NCBI GenBank assembly: GCA_009845505.1
Contig: VXZL01000031.1
Span: 1 to 14,551 of the forward strand
Length of the DNA: 14,551 bases
Origin: Candidatus Poribacteria bacterium
GTDB taxonomy: Bacteria; Poribacteria; WGA-4E; WGA-3G
Reading direction: 5' to 3'
The translations under genes and the position numbers were made by a program. Each line of letters begins with the position of its first letter. The first letter of the stretch is position 1. The notes beneath the pieces were generated by a model. It was not told the origin of the DNA, made no database searches, and saw only the letters and a list, made by a program, of their open reading frames with translations. Below, one piece after another: positions 6,995 to 14,500 of this stretch.

Positions 6995-7969
6995 ATGTAT
7001 ACTGTTATTTTAATGTCATCTCGTAAGAATTCGGTCCGACAGCACGCCATCACACGAGTGCATGTTTTTTTCTTCTGTTGCTTCGTTCTGCTGCTATTCA
7101 CACTAGCGATCGGCGGATTCAATTATGGACTTCTCCAAAAGCGGCAGCGATCCAATTCCGAAAAACAATTACAAGTGAGTACGGAAAAGAAAATTGAACA
7201 ACTCACGCAGGAAAAACTTCGGACTGAATCGGAACTTACTGTTATCAATGAAGAGATGAAAACTATCCGCCAAATGACCGAACAGATCAAGGAAGTCTTA
7301 GGTATTTTCGGTCAAGGCGGTGGGCTTAGTAGTAGTACTGAGGGTGCCACAGGGACTGAAGGAGCCTATGATACACAGCAGGAAAATAGCTCAGCGATTG
7401 ATAGAAACTCAGATGATACACACGAAAACCCGAAATCGCTAACGCCTGAGATCCTCAAGCAAGAAGTTCTGTTTGTCTATAACTATATGATCGAACATCA
7501 AAAACAACTTGGTGAATATCCTTCCATTTTACCGGTGGATCTCCAACAAGCAAATGGAGAGAAACACGCTTATTGGTACTCGTCTCAATTTGGGTGGCGT
7601 CTGCATCCATTGACACAGAAACGCGAATTTCATCAAGGATTGGACATTAAAACCGAACCCGGGGTCCCTGTCATTGCCGCCGCTGCTGGTACAATTGCAG
7701 AAGTGAAACAAGATGGACATTTTGGAAAAACAGTCAGAATCAACCATGAATCACTGCTGCTCGAAACGTTGTACGCGCATTTGCAAGATTACGCCGACAA
7801 TCTCAAAGTTAGACAAGAGGTGACGCGGGGACAACTTATCGGCTACGTCGGAAATACCGGTCGTAGCACAGGTCCACACCTCCACTATGGCATTTATGAT
7901 ATGCAAAAAGAGCGGTGGGTAAACCCGATCAAATACATCTTAGATCAGGAACCAACGATTTCACGTTAA
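6995..7969 (+). CDS. Membrane-anchored M23 family metallopeptidase with coiled coil
   Basis: 324-aa envelope protein likely to cut peptidoglycan cross-bridges or stem peptides, or to position such activity. An N-terminal membrane helix (about 24-46, VHVFFFCCFVLLLFTLAIGG) anchors it with the rest outside the membrane. Residues about 53-104 form a coiled coil rich in E, K and Q, then a Gly/Ser/Thr-rich linker (about 105-145). The LytM/M23 domain spans about 190-318. Its active-site set is complete: zinc ligands H213 and D217 (FHQGLDI) and H297, with H262 (YAHLQDY) and H295 (GPHLHYG) in the catalytic positions. It should therefore be enzymatically active, unlike degenerate EnvC/NlpD-type activators. 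AAGGAGG ending 8 nt before ATG 6995 fixes the start. Transcribed alone by appearance. Confidence 0.9.
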   Translation: MYTVILMSSRKNSVRQHAITRVHVFFFCCFVLLLFTLAIGGFNYGLLQKRQRSNSEKQLQVSTEKKIEQLTQEKLRTESELTVINEEMKTIRQMTEQIKEVLGIFGQGGGLSSSTEGATGTEGAYDTQQENSSAIDRNSDDTHENPKSLTPEILKQEVLFVYNYMIEHQKQLGEYPSILPVDLQQANGEKHAYWYSSQFGWRLHPLTQKREFHQGLDIKTEPGVPVIAAAAGTIAEVKQDGHFGKTVRINHESLLLETLYAHLQDYADNLKVRQEVTRGQLIGYVGNTGRSTGPHLHYGIYDMQKERWVNPIKYILDQEPTISR

Positions 7970-8071
7970 CCGCATGCCTCTGATTTTAGCCAGAAAGGTA
8001 CTACCCATCAGCACTCTGTAAAAACAAGATGAGTCAGTAGCCCTTATACTCGAAAAAAGGAGTATCGAAAC

Positions 8072-9409
8072 ATGTCTTATTTTAAGTCCCTACTTTGGGG
8101 AACAGTCTTATTTTTTCTCGCGCTTCCTATTCTTTCATTTGCCCAAGACCAACTCGTCATCATCTCCCCACACCCTGAAGGCATTGAGACAGAATTCGGC
8201 ACAAATTTCGAGAAATGGTACCACGAACAGACCGGTAGAACCGTCAAGACGGATTGGCGAGATGTCGGCGGAACCTCCTCCAACTACCGATTTATTGAAT
8301 CAGAGTTTAAACGCGTCCCCGACGGTATCGGCATTGATATCTTCTTCGGGGGCGGGACTGACAACTACCTCCGTCTCTCAAACATGGGGTGGCTGCACAC
8401 CTACAAACTTCCTGAGATACAACTGGCACAGATGATGCAATCCTTCCAAGGGATTCCGCTCTATGATGCTGAACATCAGTGGTATGGTGCAGCCTTATCC
8501 AGTTTCGGTATCATGTACAATGAGGAACTTCGTGAAATACTTCAACTCCCTAAAGCCACGGCATGGGAGGATTTAGGGGATCTCGCCCTACTCGGTAAAA
8601 TCGGCGCAGCCGATCCCAGAGAAAGTGGTTCCGCACACATGGTGTACGAGATTATCCTTCAAACCCTCGGATGGGATGAAGGCTTCGCACTCCTAACGAA
8701 AATCGGTGGTAACGTCCGAGGTTTTTCTGCCGGTGCTAATGCTATTCCGACAGATGTCGTTGCTGGACAAGTCATCTACGGCCTCGCCATCGACTTTTAC
8801 GCCTACGGTCAAATCGCTGTCGTCGGGGCGGATAAAATTAAATATACTGTTCCAGCCGACGGTGCGGTCGTCACTGCTGATCCAATTGCAATCCTTAAAG
8901 GCGCACCGAATCTGCCAGTCGCGCAAAAGTTCCTTGAATTCGTTTTATCGGAAGATGCCCAGAAACTTTGGATGCTTCGCGACACCGATCCAGAGGGGCC
9001 CCAATGGAAAGGTGGCTTGAACCGCGCAAGCGTGCTACCAGCACTCTACGATAAACTCGGTGAAAGATGTATTGTTCCAAATCCGTTTGCTATGGAAGGA
9101 ACCCCATTCCGATACGATTCAGATAAAGGTGGTGGACGTTGGAATATCGTCAACGATCTCTTCGGGGTCCTCATTATCGATTCCCACAAAGACCTCGTCA
9201 ATGCCTGGAAAGCGATCCAGAAGTGTAAAGATCCCGCAAAACGTGACGCAGCGATCGCTGTTCTCACGAAGATGCCTACCACTGAAGCAGAAGCAATGCA
9301 GATGGCGGCTACTGACTGGAAAGATCCCAGTATCCGCAATGAAAAGATCAAGGAATGGGGACAATTCGCTAAAGAGAAGTTCAAAGAGGCACGGAATTTG
9401 GCAAAATAG
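8072..9409 (+). CDS. ABC transporter extracellular substrate-binding protein (Fe3+/AfuA-like family)
   Basis: 445-aa secreted periplasmic-type binding protein. Residues 1-24 are a signal peptide ending LSFA before QDQ; there is no lipobox cysteine. The mature part starts with a first beta strand, QLVIISPHPEG, and carries segments typical of the ferric/polyamine-like bacterial extracellular binding proteins: the domain-crossover region SSFGIMYNEE (about 146-155) and ADPRESGSAHMVYEIILQTLGW (start about 186). It is longer than usual for the family (about 340 aa), with a C-terminal helical extension of roughly 80-100 residues. The ligand cannot be told from sequence; ferric iron, phosphonates and phosphosugars are all known ligands of relatives. 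No permease or ATPase of a matching type is adjacent. GGAG at 8059-8062, 9 nt before ATG, supports the start. The stop lies 6 bp from the stop of the convergent permease gene. Confidence 0.85.
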   Translation: MSYFKSLLWGTVLFFLALPILSFAQDQLVIISPHPEGIETEFGTNFEKWYHEQTGRTVKTDWRDVGGTSSNYRFIESEFKRVPDGIGIDIFFGGGTDNYLRLSNMGWLHTYKLPEIQLAQMMQSFQGIPLYDAEHQWYGAALSSFGIMYNEELREILQLPKATAWEDLGDLALLGKIGAADPRESGSAHMVYEIILQTLGWDEGFALLTKIGGNVRGFSAGANAIPTDVVAGQVIYGLAIDFYAYGQIAVVGADKIKYTVPADGAVVTADPIAILKGAPNLPVAQKFLEFVLSEDAQKLWMLRDTDPEGPQWKGGLNRASVLPALYDKLGERCIVPNPFAMEGTPFRYDSDKGGGRWNIVNDLFGVLIIDSHKDLVNAWKAIQKCKDPAKRDAAIAVLTKMPTTEAEAMQMAATDWKDPSIRNEKIKEWGQFAKEKFKEARNLAK

Positions 9410-9415
9410 TTCCGG

Positions 9416-10531
9416 TCATCGCCGCCGTGATGCCATATCAAACCCGACTGCAGCGACGAGTACGACACCTTTGATGATGTCCTGCCACGCGGCACCCATG
9501 TTTGCCATGCTCATCCCGTTGTTGAGACTTTCCATGACGAGCGCGCCTAAAATCGCGCCAAAGATGCTCCCACGTCCACCCATTAAACTGGCACCACCGA
9601 TGACACACGCAGCAATAGTATCCAACTCTAACAACCGGCCGGCTTCTGGACTCGCACTTCCGACGCGTGCTGTTAAGACAACGCCAGCAATCGCCATCAA
9701 TGCCCCCATCGTCGCGAACACCCTCAAGGTAATACTGCGTACGTTGACCCCTGAAAGGTAAGCTGCCTCTGCATTCCCACCGACCGCATAAACATAACGT
9801 CCAAAACGGGTGTGGTTCGCGATAAAATGAAACACAAACGCCAATCCAAACAGAATGCACACTGGAAAAGGAATTCCCTTATGGGCATTCATCACGGCGA
9901 TGAACCCCGCAATCAGTGCCGATATCCCGGCTATCTTCAATAGAACGAGGAGTCGGGAGGCTTTTTCAGTGCCATACTGTAGCCGTCTGGTGTGCTGTCG
10001 GTAAAAGCGTTCACCACTTATGCAGAGCCCAACAACCACGAGCCCCCACCCAAGTGTCGGCGAGAGGTAGGCATTACCGATTGCTTTGAGCCAATTGTCT
10101 GGCAGTAGGATGGTCTCGCCTCTGGTAAAGGCTAACATTAAACCACGATACGCCAAAAATCCACCTAACGTAACAATGAATGCGGGGATGCGTTGATACG
10201 CCACGAGATAACCTTGCATCAGTCCTATTAGAATGCCGATGCAAATAACGGCGAAAAGGGTCAGGAGAATCGGTTGTCCCCACCGCACGTGTATAATTGC
10301 TGCGATAGCACCGAGTAACCCGGCACCATAACCGACAGAAAGATCAATGTTAGCAGAGACAATAACCAGGGTCATGCCTACAGCAAGAATCGCTGTAACC
10401 GCGGCTTGACGGGAGAGGTTAGACAGGTTCCGTGTACTGAGGAAGGTGCCGCCGGTCAGTAGTGTGAAAATCACCCATACACAGACGAGGGCAAGCACCA
10501 TCGCATACATACGGAAATCGAGGTGCTTCAT
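9416..10531 (-). CDS. xylH: Sugar ABC transporter permease, XylH-like
   Basis: 371-aa inner-membrane permease of the BPD_transp_2 (RbsC/XylH) family with about 10 hydrophobic segments. The conserved stretch GMTLVIVSANIDLSVG (52-67), the GGNAEAA cytoplasmic motif near 250 and the C-terminal NNGMSM segment resemble the D-xylose permease XylH of E. coli more closely than RbsC, and its length is similar (393 aa). It would form the channel of a high-affinity pentose or related sugar importer with an RbsA/XylG-type ATPase and a periplasmic binding protein, neither of which is in the window. Its ATG overlaps the TatD stop codon by 4 nt (ATGA, 10528-10531), so it is translated by coupling from tatD. 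Substrate xylose is inference from similarity; other monosaccharides remain possible. Confidence 0.88.
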   Translation of the reverse strand: MKHLDFRMYAMVLALVCVWVIFTLLTGGTFLSTRNLSNLSRQAAVTAILAVGMTLVIVSANIDLSVGYGAGLLGAIAAIIHVRWGQPILLTLFAVICIGILIGLMQGYLVAYQRIPAFIVTLGGFLAYRGLMLAFTRGETILLPDNWLKAIGNAYLSPTLGWGLVVVGLCISGERFYRQHTRRLQYGTEKASRLLVLLKIAGISALIAGFIAVMNAHKGIPFPVCILFGLAFVFHFIANHTRFGRYVYAVGGNAEAAYLSGVNVRSITLRVFATMGALMAIAGVVLTARVGSASPEAGRLLELDTIAACVIGGASLMGGRGSIFGAILGALVMESLNNGMSMANMGAAWQDIIKGVVLVAAVGFDMASRRR

Positions 10532-11292
10532 GTTTGTGCGAATAGAATCTCAAAATTTCTTGTCGTCGTTTCGCCGATTGTCTCCACGGAAGTATCGCGG
10601 AGTTCGGCAATCTTTTCCGCTACAGCCCGGACATAAGCGGGTTCGTTCCGTTTGCCCCGGCGAAACTGCGGTGCCAGCCACGGACAATCCGTCTCTATGA
10701 GCAACCGATCTTCAGGCACTTCCCTCGCAACCGCTTGGACATCCTTGGCATTTGGGTAGGTCACGATTCCACCGACACCGATATGGAATCCGATAGCAAG
10801 GCTTCTGTGCATCAATTCCACATCGCCAGTAAAGCAGTGCAGGACCCCTCGGATTCTCCCGTGTCGTGCTTCCAATATAGGTAGAATGTCCATATACGCA
10901 TCACGATTGTGGATAATGATGGGCATTTGCATCGCTTCGGCGAGGTCTAACTGTTCCTCAAACGCCGCCTTTTGCAGCGGACGCGGTGAGAGGTTGCGAT
11001 AATAGTCCAATCCCATCTCGCCGAGGGCAATCACCTTCGGATGTGCAGCGAGCTTCCGAAATGTCTTAAGAACATCTGGTGTTAGGTCTTTTGCGTCATG
11101 CGGATGCATCCCGACGGTGGCGTAGATGTGTGCATGCTTCTCCGCTAATTCCACTGCGCCGAGGCTCGTCTCCATATCAAATCCGATAACGAGGATAGCA
11201 GAGATCCCAGCTTCCTGTGCGCGTTTTAGCACCACATCACGGTCGCGATCGAATTGGGAGAGCTGAATATGTGCATGCGAATCAATAAGCAT
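10528..11292 (-). CDS. TatD family metal-dependent hydrolase (YcfH/TatD DNase)
   Basis: 254-aa cytoplasmic amidohydrolase-fold TIM barrel. All metal ligands of the TatD family are present: H6 and H8 (DSHAHI), E92 (GEMGLDYY), H128 (IIHNRDA), H152 (LHCFTG) and D202 (ETDCPWLAP). Family members are Mg-dependent 3'-5' exonucleases or D-aminoacyl-tRNA-editing-like hydrolases; the closest E. coli paralog by motif and length is YcfH (265 aa). The start at 11292 (MLIDSHAH) is fixed by the family N-terminus, but no clear Shine-Dalgarno is visible. The upstream 193 bp are filled by palindromic repeats, which would be in or near its leader. It overlaps the next gene, a sugar permease, by 4 nt; a functional link between the two is not known. 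Confidence 0.92.
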   Translation of the reverse strand: MLIDSHAHIQLSQFDRDRDVVLKRAQEAGISAILVIGFDMETSLGAVELAEKHAHIYATVGMHPHDAKDLTPDVLKTFRKLAAHPKVIALGEMGLDYYRNLSPRPLQKAAFEEQLDLAEAMQMPIIIHNRDAYMDILPILEARHGRIRGVLHCFTGDVELMHRSLAIGFHIGVGGIVTYPNAKDVQAVAREVPEDRLLIETDCPWLAPQFRRGKRNEPAYVRAVAEKIAELRDTSVETIGETTTRNFEILFAQT

Positions 11293-11301
11293 TTTTAGAG
11301 C

Positions 11302-11442
11302 TGTACCATAGCCTGTTAGGCTGTGGCTCTTGTATCATAGTTTCCTGTTAGGAGACCGTGGTTCTTGTACCATAGCCTGTTAGGCTGTGGCTCTTTCTAC
11401 AGTTCGCTGTACCATGGTTTCCTATTAGGAGACCGGGGTTCT
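11302..11442. repeat. Array of four palindromic units (A-B-A-B) with conserved GTT/ATT loop
   Basis: Two identical 29-bp units A lie at 11302-11330 and 11366-11394; two 35-bp units B at 11331-11365 and 11408-11442. Each starts TGTAYCAT, folds into a hairpin and ends in a CT-rich tail. Unit A pairs CCATAGCCT with AGGCTGTGG across a GTT loop (9 bp, one T-G wobble). Unit B has arms extended by 3 bp on each side (GTTTCCT/AGGAGAC inner stem), with loop GTT in the first copy and ATT in the second. A 13-nt linker starting TTCTAC precedes the second B (11395-11407) and recurs with one change at 11443-11455. No gene is present in this gap (11293-11485). It separates the SDR stop from the TatD start. 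Confidence 0.85.
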
Positions 11443-11447
11443 TTCTA

Positions 11448-11482
11448 CGGTTCGCGGTCTGCGGTCTGCGGTTCGCGGTTCA
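11448..11482. repeat. Five 7-bp tandem repeats (CGGTCTG / CGGTTCG)
   Basis: Five consecutive 7-mers: CGGTTCG, CGGTCTG, CGGTCTG, CGGTTCG and CGGTTCA. They end 4 bp before the stop codon of the SDR gene on the minus strand. A 7-bp period is a typical product of replication slippage. The first unit overlaps the repeated TTCTAC linker of the adjacent palindrome array, so the two may have grown together. Confidence 0.7.
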
Positions 11483-11485
11483 CCA

Positions 11486-12196
11486 TCACATCAAAGGCGT
11501 TCGGATAACGGTTTCCAAAGTATGTGCGCGCGGTGGTTGCGTCACGAGAAACAGAATTAGATCCGCGACATCCTCTGGAAGCGTGAGATGCGCAATTACA
11601 TCGTCTGGATGGTTATCACGGCGCATCTTGGTATCCACGGGACCCGGACAAACAACCGAGGCTTTCACTCCGTGCGGTCTGCCTTCATTATTCGTCGTCT
11701 CCGTGAAGCCAACAACAGCGAATTTAGATGCGCAATACGCGCCACCGTTGACATGCCCAGATTTGCCAGAGACTGAGGAAACATTGACGATATGCCCATA
11801 TTTCTGCTCGCACATGTGGCTGAAGACGGCTTGCGTGCCGAGAAATACACCCTTAAGATTGACCGCCATCGTCAGATCCCAATCCTCTTCCCGAATCTTC
11901 GGAATCGGGTTGTGGATTGCCACGCCTGCGTTATTAACAAGAATATCCACTTTACCGAAGGCATCAAGCGTTTGGGCAACCATGGCATCGACATCGGTTT
12001 TCAACTGAATATCGGTTTTGATAGCGAGTGCCCGTCTGCCGAGCTCCTCTACCTCTTTGGCGACAGCGTTTATCTCGGCATCGGTGCGTGCAGCGAGGAC
12101 GATATCAGCACCTTCTCTGGCAAACGCTAAAGCGGTTGAATGACCAATGCCGCGTCCGCCGCCTGTGATAATCGCAATACGGTTTTCAAGTTTCAC
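11486..12196 (-). CDS. Short-chain dehydrogenase/reductase (SDR), FabG-like
   Basis: 236-aa cytoplasmic NAD(P)-dependent oxidoreductase of the classical SDR family. The cofactor motif TGGGRGIG is at 11-18, NNAG at 88-91, N113 in the expected helix, catalytic S141 (NVSSVSG) and Y154-x3-K158 (AYCASK), so all four members of the catalytic tetrad are present. An arginine near position 37 (AART) following the second beta strand suggests preference for NADP(H). The substrate is unknown; position downstream of a mandelate racemase-like enzyme and a TIM barrel isomerase-like protein suggests a sugar, sugar acid or other polyol alcohol group. The start is GTG 12196, supported by AAGGAG (12207-12202) 5 nt upstream. 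A gap of 43 bp separates it from the upstream gene, consistent with an operon. Confidence 0.9.
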   Translation of the reverse strand: MKLENRIAIITGGGRGIGHSTALAFAREGADIVLAARTDAEINAVAKEVEELGRRALAIKTDIQLKTDVDAMVAQTLDAFGKVDILVNNAGVAIHNPIPKIREEDWDLTMAVNLKGVFLGTQAVFSHMCEQKYGHIVNVSSVSGKSGHVNGGAYCASKFAVVGFTETTNNEGRPHGVKASVVCPGPVDTKMRRDNHPDDVIAHLTLPEDVADLILFLVTQPPRAHTLETVIRTPLM

Positions 12197-12239
12197 GAAT
12201 TCTCCTTAAAGTAGCCAGCACACTTCGTGCGCCATTCCT

Positions 12240-13331
12240 CTACGATATTTGATACGCCCCAAGTTTCTGTTTGTCAAACAGAATGCCGTGTCCCGGACGA
12301 TCCGGCGGTGAAAAGTGTCCATCTCTAAGCACCAAGGTATCTTCAAGTACTGGGTCAAATGATGGAATGTATTCCACAAAAAGCGAGTGCGGCACCGCTG
12401 CCGAGAGATGCACGTGTAAATCCATCAGGAAGTGTGGCGATACGGAAAGCCCGAAGCATGCCGCCGTATGCGCAACTTTCATCCACTCAGAGATACCACC
12501 AACGCGGACGGCATCGGGTTGGAGGATGTCCGCTGCGCCTTGTGCAATGTACTCCTTAAAGACATATTTATTGTAAATCGTCTCGCCAATAGCAATTGGG
12601 ATAGTCGTTTTCTCGCGGAGTGTGACGTGGCTCTCCACATCGTCCGCCTCAATCGGCTCCTCAAACCAGAAGAGTCCTGCCTCTTCGACGCGGCAGGCAA
12701 GTTGAATCGCTTCCCGTGCGTTCCACTTCATATTCGCATCAATCATGAGGTAGGGTTCTTGACCGATCGCCTTCCTGACGGCAAAGATTCGTGCGACGTC
12801 CTCGTGGAGGCTGTCGCGTCCGACCTTAATCTTGATTCCTTTGAAGCCCTGCTCAACAAATTCGACAGACTGCCTGACAAGCTCATCTTCGGAGAGATGT
12901 AACCATCCGCCGTCTGTATTATAAACAGGAACAGACGCTCTCGCGCCCCCGAGGAGTTGATAGAGCGGCAGTTCCGCGCGTTTTGCCATGAGGTCCCAGA
13001 GGGCGATGTCTACCGCTGCCATGCCTAAAGTGACAATACCGCCTCTCCCTACCCAATGCGTATCCATCCACATCCGGTTCCAAATCCGATCAATGTTGGC
13101 GGCATCCTCTTCAAGGAGGATAGGTGTGAGATAGGCATCCATAATCTGTTTGATCGCCGCTCCACCTTTGCCGATAGTATAGGAAAACCCAGTCCCGATA
13201 ACGCCATCTGCGTCTTCAATCTCAATGAACGGAAACTCCATAGAAACAAAAGTCTGGATAGCATCAACCCGTTCAACTTCAGGTGGGATGTCATAAAGAG
13301 ATGTGCGAACCGCTTTGATTTTCATCAGCAT
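12240..13331 (-). CDS. Mandelate racemase/muconate lactonizing enzyme family protein (enolase superfamily)
   Basis: 363-aa enolase-superfamily enzyme that abstracts the alpha-proton of a carboxylate substrate using Mg2+. The N-terminal capping domain is about 1-130 and the barrel follows. The active site lines up with mandelate racemase at a constant +3 offset: K167-x-K169 (KIKVG), metal ligands D198, E224 and E250, the D273/H300 dyad (QPDAVRVGG, VSPHF) and E320 (LFVEYI). This places it in the MR subgroup with both base catalysts, which includes racemases and sugar-acid dehydratases (for example D-galactonate, L-fuconate, L-talarate types). The identity of the acid is not readable from sequence; linkage to sugar-type genes favours a sugar-acid dehydratase. 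It begins 4 nt after the stop of the upstream gene; ATG 13325 is an alternative start two codons in. Confidence 0.92.
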   Translation of the reverse strand: MLMKIKAVRTSLYDIPPEVERVDAIQTFVSMEFPFIEIEDADGVIGTGFSYTIGKGGAAIKQIMDAYLTPILLEEDAANIDRIWNRMWMDTHWVGRGGIVTLGMAAVDIALWDLMAKRAELPLYQLLGGARASVPVYNTDGGWLHLSEDELVRQSVEFVEQGFKGIKIKVGRDSLHEDVARIFAVRKAIGQEPYLMIDANMKWNAREAIQLACRVEEAGLFWFEEPIEADDVESHVTLREKTTIPIAIGETIYNKYVFKEYIAQGAADILQPDAVRVGGISEWMKVAHTAACFGLSVSPHFLMDLHVHLSAAVPHSLFVEYIPSFDPVLEDTLVLRDGHFSPPDRPGHGILFDKQKLGAYQIS

Positions 13332-13335
13332 CTGC

Positions 13336-14208
13336 CTACTGTTTTAGGTTCTCAATCATCGCCAATAAATTTTGGATACAGATACGAGAGGCTTCCTCAC
13401 CGGCTTCAGAGAATGCTTGCCCTGCTGGACGATTCAGAATGGCTTCGTCAATTTTCAGTGAGGGTCGCCAATGTGTTTCAAGACAGAGATGTCCTTCGTA
13501 ACCATCATCAATCAAGGCTTGTAGTTGCCCTTCCCAGTCGATAATACCGTCGCCAACAGGCACAGATTCTATTTCGCCCGTATCAGGGTTCGGACCCGCA
13601 TCCTTGAGATGGGCATGGATCATCGTCGATTTCATGCGATTGTAGGCATCAGGATACGGAGTCTCACCACCCTTGGCGTGCGCCTCGTTGGCAGGATCCC
13701 AGATACCCCGGATATTCGGTGAATCAATCTCCTCAATAAATTCCCCTGTGAGTTTGGCGGTGCGGAGTGAAGTCGTGGATTCGTTCTCCATGCCGAGGAC
13801 GATGCCTTCGCCATCTATCATTCTGCGCGGTTCATCGTAAGAGGCGATAATCTCGTCCCACCGTTTCTCCGTTTCGCCGGTATCCCAAAAGACGAAGGTA
13901 CGGATGAGGTTGGTATCAAACGCCTTTGCTGTCCGGATACACCCTTTGAGTATCTCAAGATGTTCTTTTCGTTCTGCAGCGTTGTCTATATCGCATTTAA
14001 AAAACGGGGATGCGACCCCAATAATTTCTATATCCGTGCCGTCGAGTAAGCGTTTCATCTCATCGATGTCGGCATCGGTCAACTCGTTAGGCAGTTTGTC
14101 CCAGACCGATCGGATTTCGATGGAGTGCAGATTGAATTCTTTTACAAAATTAACAACGGTAGCAAAGTCCTGTGAGACCTCGTCGTTGATAACACCGAGT
14201 TTAAACAT
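13336..14208 (-). CDS. Xylose isomerase-like TIM barrel protein (sugar phosphate isomerase/epimerase family)
   Basis: 290-aa cytoplasmic AP-endonuclease-2/xylose isomerase-like barrel. Expected metal ligands are visible on consecutive strands: E141 (LGMENE), D171 (GIWDPAN), H200 (MIHAHLKD) and E244 (CLETHW). Members isomerise or epimerise free sugars and sugar phosphates (hydroxypyruvate isomerase, L-xylulose-phosphate epimerase, tagatose/psicose epimerases), and some act as dehydratases or 3-keto-sugar enzymes; the reaction here is not assigned. ATG 14208 (MFKLGVINDE) is chosen because GGAG lies 10 nt upstream and homology starts here; an in-frame ATG at 14268 would add 20 unconserved residues across the likely promoter. 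It is first in the run with the MR-family and SDR genes. Confidence 0.87.
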   Translation of the reverse strand: MFKLGVINDEVSQDFATVVNFVKEFNLHSIEIRSVWDKLPNELTDADIDEMKRLLDGTDIEIIGVASPFFKCDIDNAAERKEHLEILKGCIRTAKAFDTNLIRTFVFWDTGETEKRWDEIIASYDEPRRMIDGEGIVLGMENESTTSLRTAKLTGEFIEEIDSPNIRGIWDPANEAHAKGGETPYPDAYNRMKSTMIHAHLKDAGPNPDTGEIESVPVGDGIIDWEGQLQALIDDGYEGHLCLETHWRPSLKIDEAILNRPAGQAFSEAGEEASRICIQNLLAMIENLKQ

Positions 14209-14239
14209 AGTTACATATCTCCTTTGAAACTTTGACGAT

Positions 14240-14268
14240 ATGTTAGCACAGCGCGGTGTTAATAGCAA
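14240..14268 (-). promoter_or_regulatory. Candidate sigma70-like promoter for the TIM barrel-MR-SDR operon
   Basis: On the minus strand TTGCTA (14268-14263) and TAACAT (14245-14240) are spaced by 17 bp, each matching 4 of 6 consensus bases. Transcription would start near 14233, giving a leader of about 25 nt that contains the AAAGGAG ribosome site. Spacing and position are right, the hexamers are only moderate. Confidence 0.4.
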
Positions 14269-14304
14269 GGGGCATTTTCTCTAACTTAACGCAAGTTGCC
14301 AGTT

Positions 14305-14362
14305 TGTAGCATAACCTGTTAGGTTGTGCATCTGAGGACGCAAACTAACAGTTTGCGGTACA
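14305..14362. repeat. Inverted pair of abutting 29-bp GTT-loop palindromic units
   Basis: Unit C (14305-14333, plus) and unit D (14362-14334, minus) abut exactly. C folds GCATAACCT (14309-14317) against AGGTTGTGC (14321-14329) around GTT. D folds CGCAAACT against AGTTTGCG around a loop read as GTT on the minus strand (14357-14339). Both share the TGTA start, length and loop of unit A at 11302, with different but self-complementary stems. They lie upstream of the minus-strand operon promoter. Confidence 0.8.
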
Positions 14363-14500
14363 AAATGCCTGGATCATTGACAGTTTTCAGTAAAAAACAA
14401 GGTATGCCTGTCTAAAATCGTGTAAGTAGCAACTTGGGTTAACTTAGGGTCATTTATGGTAAACCTGAAAAATAAATAGACCTTTGACCCTCACCTGGTA

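Noticed and set aside
8045..8050. TATACT as a -10 box for the binding-protein gene
   Set aside because: No acceptable -35 hexamer 16-18 bp upstream.
9046..9495. 149-codon open frame on the minus strand over the binding-protein gene end
   Set aside because: Overlaps two well-supported genes; composition is that of an antisense shadow and no family is recognisable.
11302..11442. Possible CRISPR array
   Set aside because: Units directly abut, alternate in two lengths and have no unique spacers; no cas genes are present.
12432..12902. 156-codon open frame on the plus strand inside the MR-like gene
   Set aside because: Antisense shadow of a conserved enzyme; no recognisable domain.
13056..13544. 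162-codon open frame on the plus strand across the MR and TIM barrel genes
   Set aside because: Antisense to two conserved genes with full active sites; no ribosome site or recognisable domain.
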